Origin: REEB76 sp049698775 | GTDB taxonomy: Bacteria > Pseudomonadota > Gammaproteobacteria > Natronospirales > REEB76 | DNA length: 59,620 nucleotides | Direction: 5' to 3' | NCBI GenBank assembly: GCA_049698775.1 | Contig: JBAVYM010000044.1 | Coordinates: 1 to 59,620, forward strand | In this document: piece by piece, positions 7,823-16,646 of the stretch | Layout: each line of letters starts with the position of its first letter | Position numbering within the stretch: the stretch's first letter is position 1 | The notes under the pieces: model-generated | Databases searched by the model: none | What the model was told of the DNA's origin: nothing | The model's input: the letters and a program-made list of their open reading frames with translations, nothing else | Position numbers and translations under genes: made by a program

Positions 7823-8278
7823 ATGATGTTCGCGTCATTTGTTGATTTCATTGAACGCAACCTGAGCGAGAAACGCACCACGGCCGATCCGCAGCAGGCG
7901 CTGCGGCTGGCGGTGGCGGCGTTGTGCGTTGAAATAGCACGCGCGGATATGCATGAAAAGCCCGAGGAACTCGAACGCGCCAAGCAGATGCTTGCACAGC
8001 GCTTTTCCCTGAACGAGCAGGAGGCCGAGGCGCTGATTACCGCCGGCCGCACTGAATCGGATCAAAGCGTATCGCTTTATCGTTTTACCAAACTGCTGAA
8101 CGAGCATCTGGATGAAGCGAAAAAGCAGACGCTGCTGGAGATGCTGTGGCGCGTGGCCTACGAGGACGGCAGACTCGACAAATACGAGGATGCGCTGATG
8201 CACAAGCTGGCGGAACTGCTGTATGTGCCGCTGGCGGAATTGATGCGCGCCAAGGACAAGGCGCTCGCGGGGGAATAA
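7823..8278 (+). CDS. TerB-family protein
   Basis: A 151-residue all-helical protein of the TerB-like (tellurite-resistance TerB) superfamily. The signature is seen in ALRLAVAALCVEIARADM (first helix pair with acidic metal-site residues) and MLWRVAYEDGRLDKYEDAL (second copy, DG..D..E). Members bind divalent metal and are common outside ter operons. GAGGAA precedes two possible ATG codons (7823 and 7826). There are no other ter genes here, so tellurite resistance should not be assumed. Confidence 0.8.
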   Translation: MMFASFVDFIERNLSEKRTTADPQQALRLAVAALCVEIARADMHEKPEELERAKQMLAQRFSLNEQEAEALITAGRTESDQSVSLYRFTKLLNEHLDEAKKQTLLEMLWRVAYEDGRLDKYEDALMHKLAELLYVPLAELMRAKDKALAGE

Positions 8279-8327
8279 TCACACTTCCGGCCCGCGGCCG
8301 GAATCACGCCTGAAAACCGGAAGGATC

Positions 8328-8355
8328 GCCGGAGCCGCCTGAACGCAGCTCCGGC
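8328..8355. terminator. possible bidirectional terminator hairpin
   Basis: GCCGGAGC at 8328-8335 pairs exactly with GCTCCGGC at 8348-8355 around a 12-nt loop. It lies between the convergent terB-like and HU-like genes. No T-run follows on either side, so intrinsic termination is only possible, not clear. Confidence 0.4.
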
Positions 8356-8365
8356 TTCAAACGGT

Positions 8366-8746
8366 TTACTTCACCATATCCTTCATGGCCTTCAAGGCCT
8401 GGATCTTCACCACGTTCCGCGCCGGCTTGGCCTTGAAAATGGTCGGCTGGCCGGTGAACGGGTTGATGCCCTCGCGCGCCTTGGTGGCGGGTTTGCGGAC
8501 TACGCGTACCTTCATCAGACCGGGCACCACGTACACGCCCGGGCCTTTCTTGCCGAGGCTTTTGCCGATGAGGCCGGCGAGATTTTCAAACACACTGACC
8601 ACCTGCTTGCGGGCCAGGCCGGTGGTGGCGGACAGGTAGGCATAGGTTTCGGATTTGGTCAGCGGCTTGTCCGCCGAGATCGCCGGGGCCTTGACGGCCT
8701 TGGCGACGGTTTTCGTCTTGGGAGCTTTTGCTTTCTTTGCAGCCAT
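8366..8746 (-). CDS. HU/IHF-family DNA-binding protein with basic N-terminal tail
   Basis: A 126-residue nucleoid protein. The first 28 residues are rich in Lys, Ala and Pro (KKAKAPKTKTVAKAVKAP), a histone-H1-like tail. The HU fold follows: TKSETYAYLSATTGLARKQV for the dimerisation helices and REGINPFTGQPTIFKAKPAR for the DNA-wrapping arm, close to the HU signature (normally RNPxTG). It is longer than HU (about 90 residues) because of the tail. AGGAGA lies before the ATG. A role in DNA compaction is likely; the tail may change affinity. Confidence 0.85.
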   Translation of the reverse strand: MAAKKAKAPKTKTVAKAVKAPAISADKPLTKSETYAYLSATTGLARKQVVSVFENLAGLIGKSLGKKGPGVYVVPGLMKVRVVRKPATKAREGINPFTGQPTIFKAKPARNVVKIQALKAMKDMVK

Positions 8747-8861
8747 TTAGGTCTCCTGTGGATGGCAGTGCAGAACACGCCGCGAAATCTAGCACACGCC
8801 GGGGAAAAGTGTGAGGTTTTTCGCTAAAAATATAGGGGTTTTTGCCCCGTACACATGGTGT

Positions 8862-9419
8862 TCAGCGCAGCGGCCACTGCAATGGCAGCAGAATATTGAC
8901 GACCTGCAACAGAATCAGAACCAGCAAGGGCGAAAAATCCAGTCCTCCCAGTGGTGGAATCAGTCTACGGGCCGGTCGCAGCAGCGGCGCATTCACACTC
9001 CAGAGCAGGCCGGCGATGGGATTGCGCCGGCTGGAATTGGTCCAGCTCAGGATGGCCTCCACCAGGATGGTGACGAAGTAGAGGTTCACCAGCACGAAAA
9101 AGATCTTGAGCAGCGTCCACCAGGCCAGAGCCAAAGGATCGAGCGAACCGCCCGCGATGACCACCACCACCGCCACGTTGATGATTTGCAAAATCACCAC
9201 CAGCACCACGGCCGCGAAGTCCAGTCCGCGCCAGCCGGGAATGATGCGCCGCAAAGGCAGTAGCAGCGGGCTGGTGAGTTTAACGATGGCCTGGCAGATG
9301 GGATTGTAGAAATCCGCTCGCACCCATTGCAGCAGAAAGCGCAGCATCACCGCCGCGGTGTATAAACCAAGCAGCGTATTGATGAGGAAAACGAGCGCCA
9401 CCAGACCGCGGCTGGTCAT
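8862..9419 (-). CDS. yggT: YggT-family membrane protein
   Basis: A 185-residue inner-membrane protein with two tandem YggT domains: LRFLLQWVRADFYNPICQAI in the first and AILSWTNSSRRNPIAGLLWS in the second, each followed by PLLLPLRRIIP or PLLRPARRLIP. YggT proteins are linked to osmotic tolerance and cell division, but their biochemical role is not settled. The start overlaps the proC stop by 4 nt, so translation is coupled in the order yggS-proC-yggT, as in many gammaproteobacteria. Confidence 0.92.
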   Translation of the reverse strand: MTSRGLVALVFLINTLLGLYTAAVMLRFLLQWVRADFYNPICQAIVKLTSPLLLPLRRIIPGWRGLDFAAVVLVVILQIINVAVVVVIAGGSLDPLALAWWTLLKIFFVLVNLYFVTILVEAILSWTNSSRRNPIAGLLWSVNAPLLRPARRLIPPLGGLDFSPLLVLILLQVVNILLPLQWPLR

Positions 9420-10252
9420 GGTTCATCCTTGCTGAATTCGCGCGACAGTTCCGCACCACGGTCGCGGGCAGCGGTGAGTGCCTTGCGAAAAATTTCGCGT
9501 AACTTCGCCTGTTCCAACACGTCAAGCGCGGCAGCAGTGGTGCCGCCGGGAGAGGTTACCTGCTGCCGCAAGCTGACCGCATCCTCGGCGCTCTCCCGCG
9601 CCATGCGCGCAGCGCCGCAGGCGGTTTGTGTTACCAGTTCACGCGCCACGTTCATCGGCAATCCCAGTTCCCGGGCAGCGGCTTCGAGCAGCTCGATCAG
9701 CAGAAAAAAATACGCCGGGCCGCTGCCGGACACGGCGGTCACCGCGTCCATGAGTGTTTCGTCCTCCAGCCACACGGCAATTCCAACCGCCGTGAGTATT
9801 TGTTCGGCCAGCGCGCGTTGTTCGGCCGTGACGAAACGATTGGTATACAGCGCGGCCGCGCCGGCGCCGATCAATGCCGGTGTATTCGGCATGGCGCGCA
9901 CGATGGCGGCGTCAAACCCGAGCCAGCGGCAGATATCCGGCTCGAGAATGCCGGCGGCGATGGAAATAATGAGCGGCCGCGTCCTGGCGAGCGCCGGCGC
10001 CAATGAACGCGCCGCATCACGGAACATCTGCGGTTTCACGGCAAACACCACCACCTGCGCATCCTGAACTGCGACCGTGTTATCGTCGCCGACATCCACT
10101 GCAAATTGCTGGCGCACACGCTCCCGTTGTGCAGAACTGGGTTCGGCCACGCGGATTTGCGAGGCGGCAAAACCTTTTTTCAGCAGGCCGCCAATCAGAC
10201 TGGAGCCCATGTTGCCGCCGCCGATGAATGCGATGCGCGTATCAGTGAACAA
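9416..10252 (-). CDS. proC: pyrroline-5-carboxylate reductase ProC
   Basis: Last step of proline synthesis, NAD(P)H-dependent. The Rossmann motif IAFIGGGNMGSSLIGGLL starts at residue 6 from the chosen start. AVSGSGPAYFFLLIELLEA and the end TSPGGTTAAALDVLE are family signatures. I chose TTG at 10252 because AGAGAGG lies 8 nt upstream and the protein of 278 residues then matches the usual 265-280; the open frame extends further 5' but that part overlaps the yggS end. It lies 49 nt after yggS and overlaps yggT. Confidence 0.9.
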   Translation of the reverse strand: MFTDTRIAFIGGGNMGSSLIGGLLKKGFAASQIRVAEPSSAQRERVRQQFAVDVGDDNTVAVQDAQVVVFAVKPQMFRDAARSLAPALARTRPLIISIAAGILEPDICRWLGFDAAIVRAMPNTPALIGAGAAALYTNRFVTAEQRALAEQILTAVGIAVWLEDETLMDAVTAVSGSGPAYFFLLIELLEAAARELGLPMNVARELVTQTACGAARMARESAEDAVSLRQQVTSPGGTTAAALDVLEQAKLREIFRKALTAARDRGAELSREFSKDEP

Positions 10253-10301
10253 GCACGCAACCTCTCTGTGCAGGCAATAGGATACTTGGTCGCCTGGCGT
10301 T

Positions 10302-11015
10302 TCAGGAATGTTTCGCTGCGCGCGCGCCGAAAATCGCCGTGCCCACACGGATGAGCGTGGCGCCTTCTAGGATGGCGGCCTCGAAATCGCCGGACATACC
10401 CATGGACAGGGTATCGAGGCTGAGGCCGTGACGATTGAGCGAGTCAAAGAGTTCCCGCAGGCGGCGGAACGAAAGCCGTTGTGTCGCGGGATCATTGCAT
10501 GGCGCCGGGATGCTCATGAGTCCGCGCAGCCGCAGACGCGGCAAGCCGGATACGGTGTCGGCGAGTGCCGGCAGTTGTTGCGGTGCAATACCGCCTTTGC
10601 CCGGCTCGGGGTCAAGACGCACTTCGATGCAGACGTTGAGCGGCAAAAGCGTGGCGGGGCGTTGCGCGTTCAAACGCTCCGCGATGCGTGGCCGGTCCAC
10701 GGTATGCACCCAGTCGAAATGCTCTGCTACCAAACGGGTCTTGTTGGACTGCACGGCGCCGATGAAATGCCAAACCAGCCCTCGGTCGCGGCCCAGAACG
10801 GCCTGCTTGGGTAAGGCTTCCTGCAGATAATTTTCTCCATACTCGATCTGGCCCGCGCCGAGGGCTGCTTCGATGGCCGCCAGTGGCCAGGTTTTGCTCA
10901 CCGCCAGCAGCCGGATGGCGGCGGGGGCACGGCTCGCCCGCAGCGCCGCCGCCTGCATGCGCGCACGCACGGCGGTCAGATTTCGGGCGATGGGCTCCAG
11001 GGTTGCGCCGATCAT
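10302..11015 (-). CDS. yggS: PLP homeostasis protein YggS
   Basis: A 237-residue PLP-binding protein of the YggS/PLPBP (COG0325) family, which buffers pyridoxal phosphate and affects amino acid pools. Motifs: LLAVSKTWPL with the PLP lysine (about K41), GENYLQEAL, WHFIGAVQSNK, and SMGMSGDFEAAI near the C-terminus, which binds phosphate. Single-domain type III fold without the second domain of alanine racemase. First gene of the yggS-proC-yggT operon and divergent from pilT. Confidence 0.93.
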   Translation of the reverse strand: MIGATLEPIARNLTAVRARMQAAALRASRAPAAIRLLAVSKTWPLAAIEAALGAGQIEYGENYLQEALPKQAVLGRDRGLVWHFIGAVQSNKTRLVAEHFDWVHTVDRPRIAERLNAQRPATLLPLNVCIEVRLDPEPGKGGIAPQQLPALADTVSGLPRLRLRGLMSIPAPCNDPATQRLSFRRLRELFDSLNRHGLSLDTLSMGMSGDFEAAILEGATLIRVGTAIFGARAAKHS

Positions 11016-11052
11016 GGGGGTATGGGTATCGTGGGCGGCAAGTGGATGAGCA

Positions 11053-11079
11053 TTGGCCCGGCAGGGCTTTCGCTATACT
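11053..11079 (+). promoter_or_regulatory. possible pilT promoter
   Basis: TATACT at 11074-11079 resembles a -10 box. TTGGCC at 11053-11058 could be the -35 box, but the 15-nt spacer is short. It is 80 nt before the pilT start in the yggS-pilT divergent gap. Confidence 0.35.
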
Positions 11080-11158
11080 ACTTTAACGCACGCTGGCGGC
11101 CGTGATTGCCGTCTTGCCCGCCAGGGCAGGTGCCCGTTCACACGCTCAGGGGAGTGCT

Positions 11159-12202
11159 ATGGCTTTTGATATTTCCCAACTGCTGGCCTTCAGCGTCAAG
11201 AACAAGGCCTCCGACCTGCACATATCCGCGGGCGTGCCACCCATGATCCGCGTGGACGGCGACATGCGCCGCATCAACATGCCGGCCATGGAACACAAGG
11301 ATGTGTATGACATGGTCTATGACATCATGAACGACAAGCAGCGCAAGGATTATGAGGAATTCCTGGAGTGCGATTTCTCGTTCCAGATTCCCAACCTGGC
11401 GCGCTTCCGCGTCAATGCCTTCAACCAGAACCGCGGCGCCGGCGCCGTGTTCCGCACCATTCCCGAAAAGATACTGACGCTTGAGGATCTGAATGCGCCC
11501 AAGATTTTCGTGGACATCGCCAATACACCGCGTGGTCTGGTGCTGGTTACCGGTCCGACAGGTTCCGGCAAATCCACCACGCTGGCGGCGATTATCAACC
11601 ACATAAATGAGAACGAGTTCGGCCATATCCTCACCATCGAGGATCCCATCGAGTTCGTGCACGAGAGCAAGAAATGCCTGATCAACCAGCGCGAGGTGCA
11701 TAAAGACACGCTGGGTTTCAATGAAGCGTTGCGCTCGGCGCTGCGCGAAGATCCGGACACGATTCTGGTGGGTGAGATGCGCGATCTGGAAACCATCCGC
11801 TTGGCGCTCACCGGTGCCGAGACCGGCCACCTGGTGTTCGGCACCTTGCACACCAGCTCTGCGGCCAAAACCATAGACCGCGTGGTGGACGTGTTCCCGG
11901 CGGCCGAGAAAGACATGGTGCGCGCCATGCTCTCGGAATCGCTGCGCGCGGTGATTTCCCAGTCGTTGTGCAAGAAGGTCGGCGGCGGCCGCATGGCGGT
12001 GCACGAGATCATGCTCGGCACGCCCGCGATCCGCAATCTGATCCGCGAGAACAAGATTGCACAGATGTATTCCGCGATCCAGACCGGTCAGGCGAGCGGC
12101 ATGATCACGCTGGACCAGAATCTCACCGATTTCGTGCGCAAGGGCATGATCACCAAGGACGAGGCCAGGGTGTACGCAGCCAACAAAGATGCGTTCGTTT
12201 GA
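11159..12202 (+). CDS. pilT: type IV pilus retraction ATPase PilT
   Basis: Hexameric secretion ATPase that powers pilus retraction and twitching. 347 residues from the ATG at 11159, which has GGGGAG upstream. Walker A is GPTGSGKST at residues 132-140; the Asp box contains TIEDPIEF; Walker B DTILVGEMRD; the His box TGHLVFGTLHTSSA. The C-terminal AIRNLIRE motif, needed for retraction in PilT, is intact. It is followed after 22 nt by pilU. Cytoplasmic, at the base of the pilus machine. Confidence 0.97.
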   Translation: MAFDISQLLAFSVKNKASDLHISAGVPPMIRVDGDMRRINMPAMEHKDVYDMVYDIMNDKQRKDYEEFLECDFSFQIPNLARFRVNAFNQNRGAGAVFRTIPEKILTLEDLNAPKIFVDIANTPRGLVLVTGPTGSGKSTTLAAIINHINENEFGHILTIEDPIEFVHESKKCLINQREVHKDTLGFNEALRSALREDPDTILVGEMRDLETIRLALTGAETGHLVFGTLHTSSAAKTIDRVVDVFPAAEKDMVRAMLSESLRAVISQSLCKKVGGGRMAVHEIMLGTPAIRNLIRENKIAQMYSAIQTGQASGMITLDQNLTDFVRKGMITKDEARVYAANKDAFV

Positions 12203-12224
12203 TTGAGGTTTCACGGAGCAGGCA

Positions 12225-13382
12225 ATGGAAAAAGACCAGGCAATCAAGTTCATCCAGGATCTGCTGCGCGCCATGGTGGCGCGCAAGGGTTCGGATTTGT
12301 TCATCACCTCGGGATTTCCACCCGCCATCAAGGTGGACGGCCAGATCTCGGCCGCCACCGACAAGCCGCTGACCGCCGAGCAGGCGGGCATTTTGGTGCG
12401 CGCGATCATGAACGATCGTCAGACCAAGGAATTCGATTCCACCAAGGAATGCCAGTTCGCTATCAGCCCGCCCGGCATCGGCCGTTTCCGCGTCAGCGCG
12501 TTCGTGCAGCAGGGTCGCATGGGCGCGGTGCTGCGCACGCTCAACACCGAGATCCCGGATTTCGACAAGCTGGGGCTGCCGCAGATCCTCAAGGACGTGG
12601 TCATGGCCAAGCGCGGCATCGTGATCTTCGTGGGCGCCACCGGCTCGGGCAAGTCCACGTCCATCGCTTCGATGATCGGTCACCGCAACCGGAATTCCAA
12701 GGACCACATCGTTACCATCGAGGATCCCATCGAGTTCGTACATCCGCACATCAGTTGCGTCATCACCCAGCGTGAAGTGGGCGTGGACACCGATTCTTGG
12801 GACATTGCCCTGAAGAACACCCTGCGCCAGGCGCCGGACGTGATTTTCATCGGCGAGATCCGTGACCGCGATACCATGGATTACGCCGTGGCGTTCGCCG
12901 AAACCGGCCACCTGGTGCTGTCCACGCTGCACGCCAACAGCACCAACCAGGCGCTGGATCGCATCATCAACTTCTTCCCCCCGGAACGCCGTCAGCAACT
13001 GCTTATGGACCTGTCGCTCAATATCCGCGCGCTGATTTCGCAGCGTCTGATACGGCGGCAGGGCGGCAAGGGCCGCATCCCGGCGGTCGAGATCATGCTC
13101 AACTCGCCGCTGATCGCCGACCTGATCTTCAAGGCTGAAGTCGCGCAGATCAAGGAAATCATGGCGAAGTCCACCTTACTGGGCATGCAGACTTTCGATC
13201 AATCCCTGTTCGATCTGTTCGAGAAGGGCCTCATTAGTTACGAGGACGCCATCCGCAATGCGGATTCGCAGAATGAATTGCGCCTGCGCATCAAACTGGA
13301 AAGCAAACGCGAGAAACACGCGGTGGACGAGGGGATCGAAGATATGCGCATCGTGGATCACGGCCAGGGCAAGAAATTCTGA
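12225..13382 (+). CDS. pilU: type IV pilus ATPase PilU
   Basis: PilT paralogue of 385 residues that assists PilT in high-force retraction. Walker A GATGSGKST, TIEDPIEFVH, Walker B DVIFIGEIRD and TGHLVLSTLHANST are present. The AIRNLIRE motif of PilT is replaced by LIADLIFKAE, as in PilU. A charged C-terminal tail (about residues 345-385) extends beyond the ATPase core. It lies between pilT and a third paralogue, all in the same direction with gaps of 22 and 44 nt, so probably one operon. Confidence 0.93.
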   Translation: MEKDQAIKFIQDLLRAMVARKGSDLFITSGFPPAIKVDGQISAATDKPLTAEQAGILVRAIMNDRQTKEFDSTKECQFAISPPGIGRFRVSAFVQQGRMGAVLRTLNTEIPDFDKLGLPQILKDVVMAKRGIVIFVGATGSGKSTSIASMIGHRNRNSKDHIVTIEDPIEFVHPHISCVITQREVGVDTDSWDIALKNTLRQAPDVIFIGEIRDRDTMDYAVAFAETGHLVLSTLHANSTNQALDRIINFFPPERRQQLLMDLSLNIRALISQRLIRRQGGKGRIPAVEIMLNSPLIADLIFKAEVAQIKEIMAKSTLLGMQTFDQSLFDLFEKGLISYEDAIRNADSQNELRLRIKLESKREKHAVDEGIEDMRIVDHGQGKKF

Positions 13383-13426
13383 GCCCGTGGCTGTTTCAAA
13401 TTAATCTGGTTTAATGCGGACAAGCG

Positions 13427-14482
13427 ATGGATATCAGCCCGTACCTCAAGCTCATGGTCGAAAAAAAGGCCTCGGACCTGTATTTCACCAGCGATGCGCC
13501 CGTCAAGATCAAGATCGAAGGCCGGCAGATGCCGGTCGGCAAGACGCTGTTGACCCCGGAAATGCTGCGGGAAGCGGCCTACGGCATCATGAATGAGAAA
13601 CAGGCGCGCTCCTTCGAAGTGAAGCACGAATCGGATTTTGCCATCGCCGAGGAAGGTGTGGGCCGCTTCCGCGTGAATGTGTTTCTGCAGCGCGGGCAGA
13701 TGGCCATGGTGCTGCGCTACATTCCTTCCGAAGTGCCGCAACTCGCGGAGCTGGGGTTGCCGGAAGTGCTCAAGGAACTCATTATGCAAAAACGCGGCCT
13801 GATCCTGGTGGTGGGTGCCACCGGCTCGGGCAAGTCCACGACCATCGCCGCCATGCTGCGGCAACGCAATGAAAATGAGGCGTCGCACATCATTACCATC
13901 GAAGACCCTATCGAGTACAACCATCCCAACATCCAGTCCATCATCAACCAGCGCGAAATCGGCTTGGATACGCTGTCGTATGCCAATGCCCTGAAGCAAT
14001 CCCTGCGCGAAGCCCCGGATATCGTGGTGATCGGCGAGTGCCGCGACCGCGAGACCATGGAAGCCGCCATCCAGCTTGCGGGCACCGGCCAGTTGGCCAT
14101 TTCCACGCTGCACGCCAACAACGCGCACCAGACCATGGACCGCATCATCAACATGTTTCCCGATCAGATGCACAAGCAGTTGCTGCTGGATCTGTCTATC
14201 AATTTGCGCGCCATCGTGTCCCAGCGTCTGGTGATGGGCAAGAGCGGCCGGCGCCTGGCGGCGGTCGAGATCATGATCAATACGCCGCACATTTCCGATC
14301 TGATACTCAAGGGCCAGATTGACCGCATCCGCGAAGCCATGGAAGAAAGCTCCGAACCGGGCATGCAATCCTTCGATGAGGCGCTGCACCGCCTTTACAA
14401 GGACAGCCGGGTCACCCTCGAAGAAGCACTGCGCTACGCGGATTCACGCGCCAATCTGGAGGCCAAGATCAATTTCGGCTGA
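13427..14482 (+). CDS. third PilT/PilU-type pilus ATPase
   Basis: A 351-residue PilU-like ATPase. Walker A GATGSGKST and TIEDPIEY are intact. The Walker B region reads DIVVIGECRDRETM, with Cys where PilT has Met or Ile. The His box reads GTGQLAISTLHANNA, with Gln where PilT and PilU have His. The PilT AIRNLIRE motif is replaced by HISDLILKGQ. So it is closer to PilU than PilT but diverged in one key position. The frame is intact, so it is probably functional, possibly as an accessory motor subunit. Confidence 0.88.
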   Translation: MDISPYLKLMVEKKASDLYFTSDAPVKIKIEGRQMPVGKTLLTPEMLREAAYGIMNEKQARSFEVKHESDFAIAEEGVGRFRVNVFLQRGQMAMVLRYIPSEVPQLAELGLPEVLKELIMQKRGLILVVGATGSGKSTTIAAMLRQRNENEASHIITIEDPIEYNHPNIQSIINQREIGLDTLSYANALKQSLREAPDIVVIGECRDRETMEAAIQLAGTGQLAISTLHANNAHQTMDRIINMFPDQMHKQLLLDLSINLRAIVSQRLVMGKSGRRLAAVEIMINTPHISDLILKGQIDRIREAMEESSEPGMQSFDEALHRLYKDSRVTLEEALRYADSRANLEAKINFG

Positions 14483-14537
14483 CTTGCCGCTGGGCAGCGA
14501 CGGGGTTTTGCTGGACTCGGCAATAGGGGAATAAATC

Positions 14538-16562
14538 GTGAACCAGAAAGTCATTGCCGTATTAGCCACGTGTTTCACATTTTCGTTGGCGCTTGTTTCG
14601 GCCCACGCTGCAAACACCGCACCGTCCGTCCAGGCGTTCTTTTCCTATCCGCAGATAACCGAGGTGGAAATATCACCCAACGGGCAATACCTGGCCATGG
14701 TGGTGGCAGACAGCAAGACCGGCGAGGACCGCAAGGGCCTTGTCATCATGGATTTGCAGAGTCACAAGATTACCGCGAGCTTCAAAACCATCGGCGATCA
14801 GGATATTTACCAGTACTGGTGGGCGAATGACGAACGCGTACTTATGGCGACCGCCACCCAGACCGGCAGTCTCGACAGCCCCATACCGGACGGACAACTC
14901 TGGGCCATCAATGTGGACGGTACTCAACTCAAGCTGTTGTTGGGCAAGATGCCAAGCGTTTCTCAAGAATTCACGCATGTCAATTCTCAGCACCAAATTT
15001 ATTTTTTCGGACGCATGCTATACATCCCTGCGGAGGGCGCCAGGCAAATCGTGGTGCAAGCATACTTGCCATTTGCGGGGCGAAATCAAACCGATCAGGC
15101 TTATGTGTTGAATATTTATGACGGCACTGTGAGGAATGTCGCTCAGTCTCCAGCCGCGAACGGCATGCTATTGACCGACAATGCCGGCGCCATAAAATTG
15201 GCTTTGGGTTCCAATACGCTCACCGGTGCCGCCAAGTTTTTTTATCGCGCATCCGGCAATACACTCGATTGGAAGGATTTGAGTGCGCTCTATCTCGGCG
15301 GCGATCCGGCGATGGCGCTGACGCGACCCCTGGGATTTGCGGCGGACAATCACAGTATTTATTGGCTCGGACGCACGCCGTCTTCTACGCTCGGTTTGTA
15401 CGCACTGGATCCCGACACGCTCAAAACCACGCTTTTGTATGACGATCCAGATTATGACGTGAATGACGTGATCTGGTCATTCGATTGGCAAAAAACCCGG
15501 CATGTCATCGCGGTCACCACCATGCCGGGATTGCCGGCGCTGCATATTCTCGACGGCGACGCGCCCAAAGCCGGGAATTTGGCATCGCTGTATGCGGCGT
15601 TCCCCGATCAGGTCGTGAACATCACCAGCAATACGCGCGATGGTTCGGAAATGGTGATCTACGTGCACAGCGACCGGAACCCCGGCTCTTATTATCTTTT
15701 TAACGCCAAGGACAGCAAGGTGTCTCTGCTGTTTGACGTCTTGCCGGGGATTGACCCGCAGAAAATGGCCGGCCTGCGACCCGTCACGTTCAAGGCACGT
15801 GACGGCGTGGTATTGCACGGTTATCTGACGCTGCCGCTTGGCAGTGATGGCAAAAATCTGCCGCTGATATTGAACCCGCACGGCGGTCCCCACGGCATCC
15901 GCGATGAATGGGGCTGGGATGCGGAGACGCAGTTCTTCGCGGCCCACGGCTATGCCGTGTTGCAGGTAAACTACCGCGGCTCCGGCGGTTACGGCATGCA
16001 GTTCCAGGACATGGGCTATCGTCACTGGGGTACCAGTATGCAGGACGATCTGGCGGACGCGGTGCGTTGGGCGGTGCAGCAGGGTTATGCGAATCCCAAG
16101 CGCATTTGCATCTACGGCGCGAGCTACGGCGGCTATGCGGCGTTGGAAAATGTCATTCGATATCCACACTTGTATCAGTGCAGCGTGGGCTATGTGGGTG
16201 TCTATGATCTGACGTTGCTGGCCCACCACGGCGATATTCATCATTATGCTTCTGGCGATCGTTATCTTGATGTGGCGCTGGGGAATGACCAGCAGGCACT
16301 TGAAAACATGTCACCTGCTTACAACGCCGGCAAGATTGATGTGCCGTTGTTCATTATCTATGGCGGAGCCGACATGCGGGTGGTGCCGGAAAACGCCAGG
16401 GAATTGATGTCGGCGCTGGACAAAGCCGGCAAGAAGTACGAGATGATGTACGAGCCCAACGAAGGCCACGGCTTTGCCAAACCGGAACATCGTTTCGAGC
16501 TCTACACGCGCATACTTCAGTTTTTCGACAAGTACATCGGATCCGACGCCACCGCACACTGA
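14538..16562 (+). CDS. S9-family prolyl oligopeptidase, secreted
   Basis: A 674-residue serine peptidase of the prolyl oligopeptidase/acylaminoacyl-peptidase family. Residues 1-24 are a signal peptide (FSLALVSAHA end), so it acts in the periplasm. Residues about 30-400 form the beta-propeller; from about 425 the alpha/beta-hydrolase domain begins. The triad is visible: Ser529 in YGASYGGY, Asp612 in GGADMRVV, His644 in NEGHGF. The start is GTG at 14538 with AGGGGA 7 nt before it. A clear hairpin terminator follows. Substrate is unknown; peptide scavenging is the usual role. Confidence 0.92.
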   Translation: MNQKVIAVLATCFTFSLALVSAHAANTAPSVQAFFSYPQITEVEISPNGQYLAMVVADSKTGEDRKGLVIMDLQSHKITASFKTIGDQDIYQYWWANDERVLMATATQTGSLDSPIPDGQLWAINVDGTQLKLLLGKMPSVSQEFTHVNSQHQIYFFGRMLYIPAEGARQIVVQAYLPFAGRNQTDQAYVLNIYDGTVRNVAQSPAANGMLLTDNAGAIKLALGSNTLTGAAKFFYRASGNTLDWKDLSALYLGGDPAMALTRPLGFAADNHSIYWLGRTPSSTLGLYALDPDTLKTTLLYDDPDYDVNDVIWSFDWQKTRHVIAVTTMPGLPALHILDGDAPKAGNLASLYAAFPDQVVNITSNTRDGSEMVIYVHSDRNPGSYYLFNAKDSKVSLLFDVLPGIDPQKMAGLRPVTFKARDGVVLHGYLTLPLGSDGKNLPLILNPHGGPHGIRDEWGWDAETQFFAAHGYAVLQVNYRGSGGYGMQFQDMGYRHWGTSMQDDLADAVRWAVQQGYANPKRICIYGASYGGYAALENVIRYPHLYQCSVGYVGVYDLTLLAHHGDIHHYASGDRYLDVALGNDQQALENMSPAYNAGKIDVPLFIIYGGADMRVVPENARELMSALDKAGKKYEMMYEPNEGHGFAKPEHRFELYTRILQFFDKYIGSDATAH

Positions 16563-16583
16563 GCCGAAAGACGGCTGAATAAC

Positions 16584-16606
16584 AAAGGGCGCCTGCGGCG
16601 CCCTTT
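16584..16606 (+). terminator. hairpin terminator after S9 peptidase
   Basis: AAAGGGCGCC, a TGC loop, and GGCGCCCTTT form a perfect 10-bp stem 21 nt after the stop codon, followed by ATAATTT. It could act in both directions but the pyrK gene on the other strand also ends 40 nt away. Confidence 0.85.
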
Positions 16607-16646
16607 ATAATTTCCTCAGCACTACACTAGCACTGCGCTACCGGAA

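Noticed and set aside
7823..8278. Tellurite-resistance operon
   Set aside because: Only one TerB-like gene is present; no terA, terC, terD or terZ nearby.
11138..12409. Long antisense open frames opposite pilT (423 codons), and similar ones opposite pilU, pilU2, pilJ and chpA
   Set aside because: They mirror codon positions of the real genes in high-GC DNA, encode His/Arg-rich low-quality sequence without domains, and lack ribosome sites.
13427..14482. Third PilT/PilU gene as a pseudogene
   Set aside because: The frame is intact, with Walker A, the catalytic Glu and normal length; only two motif substitutions.
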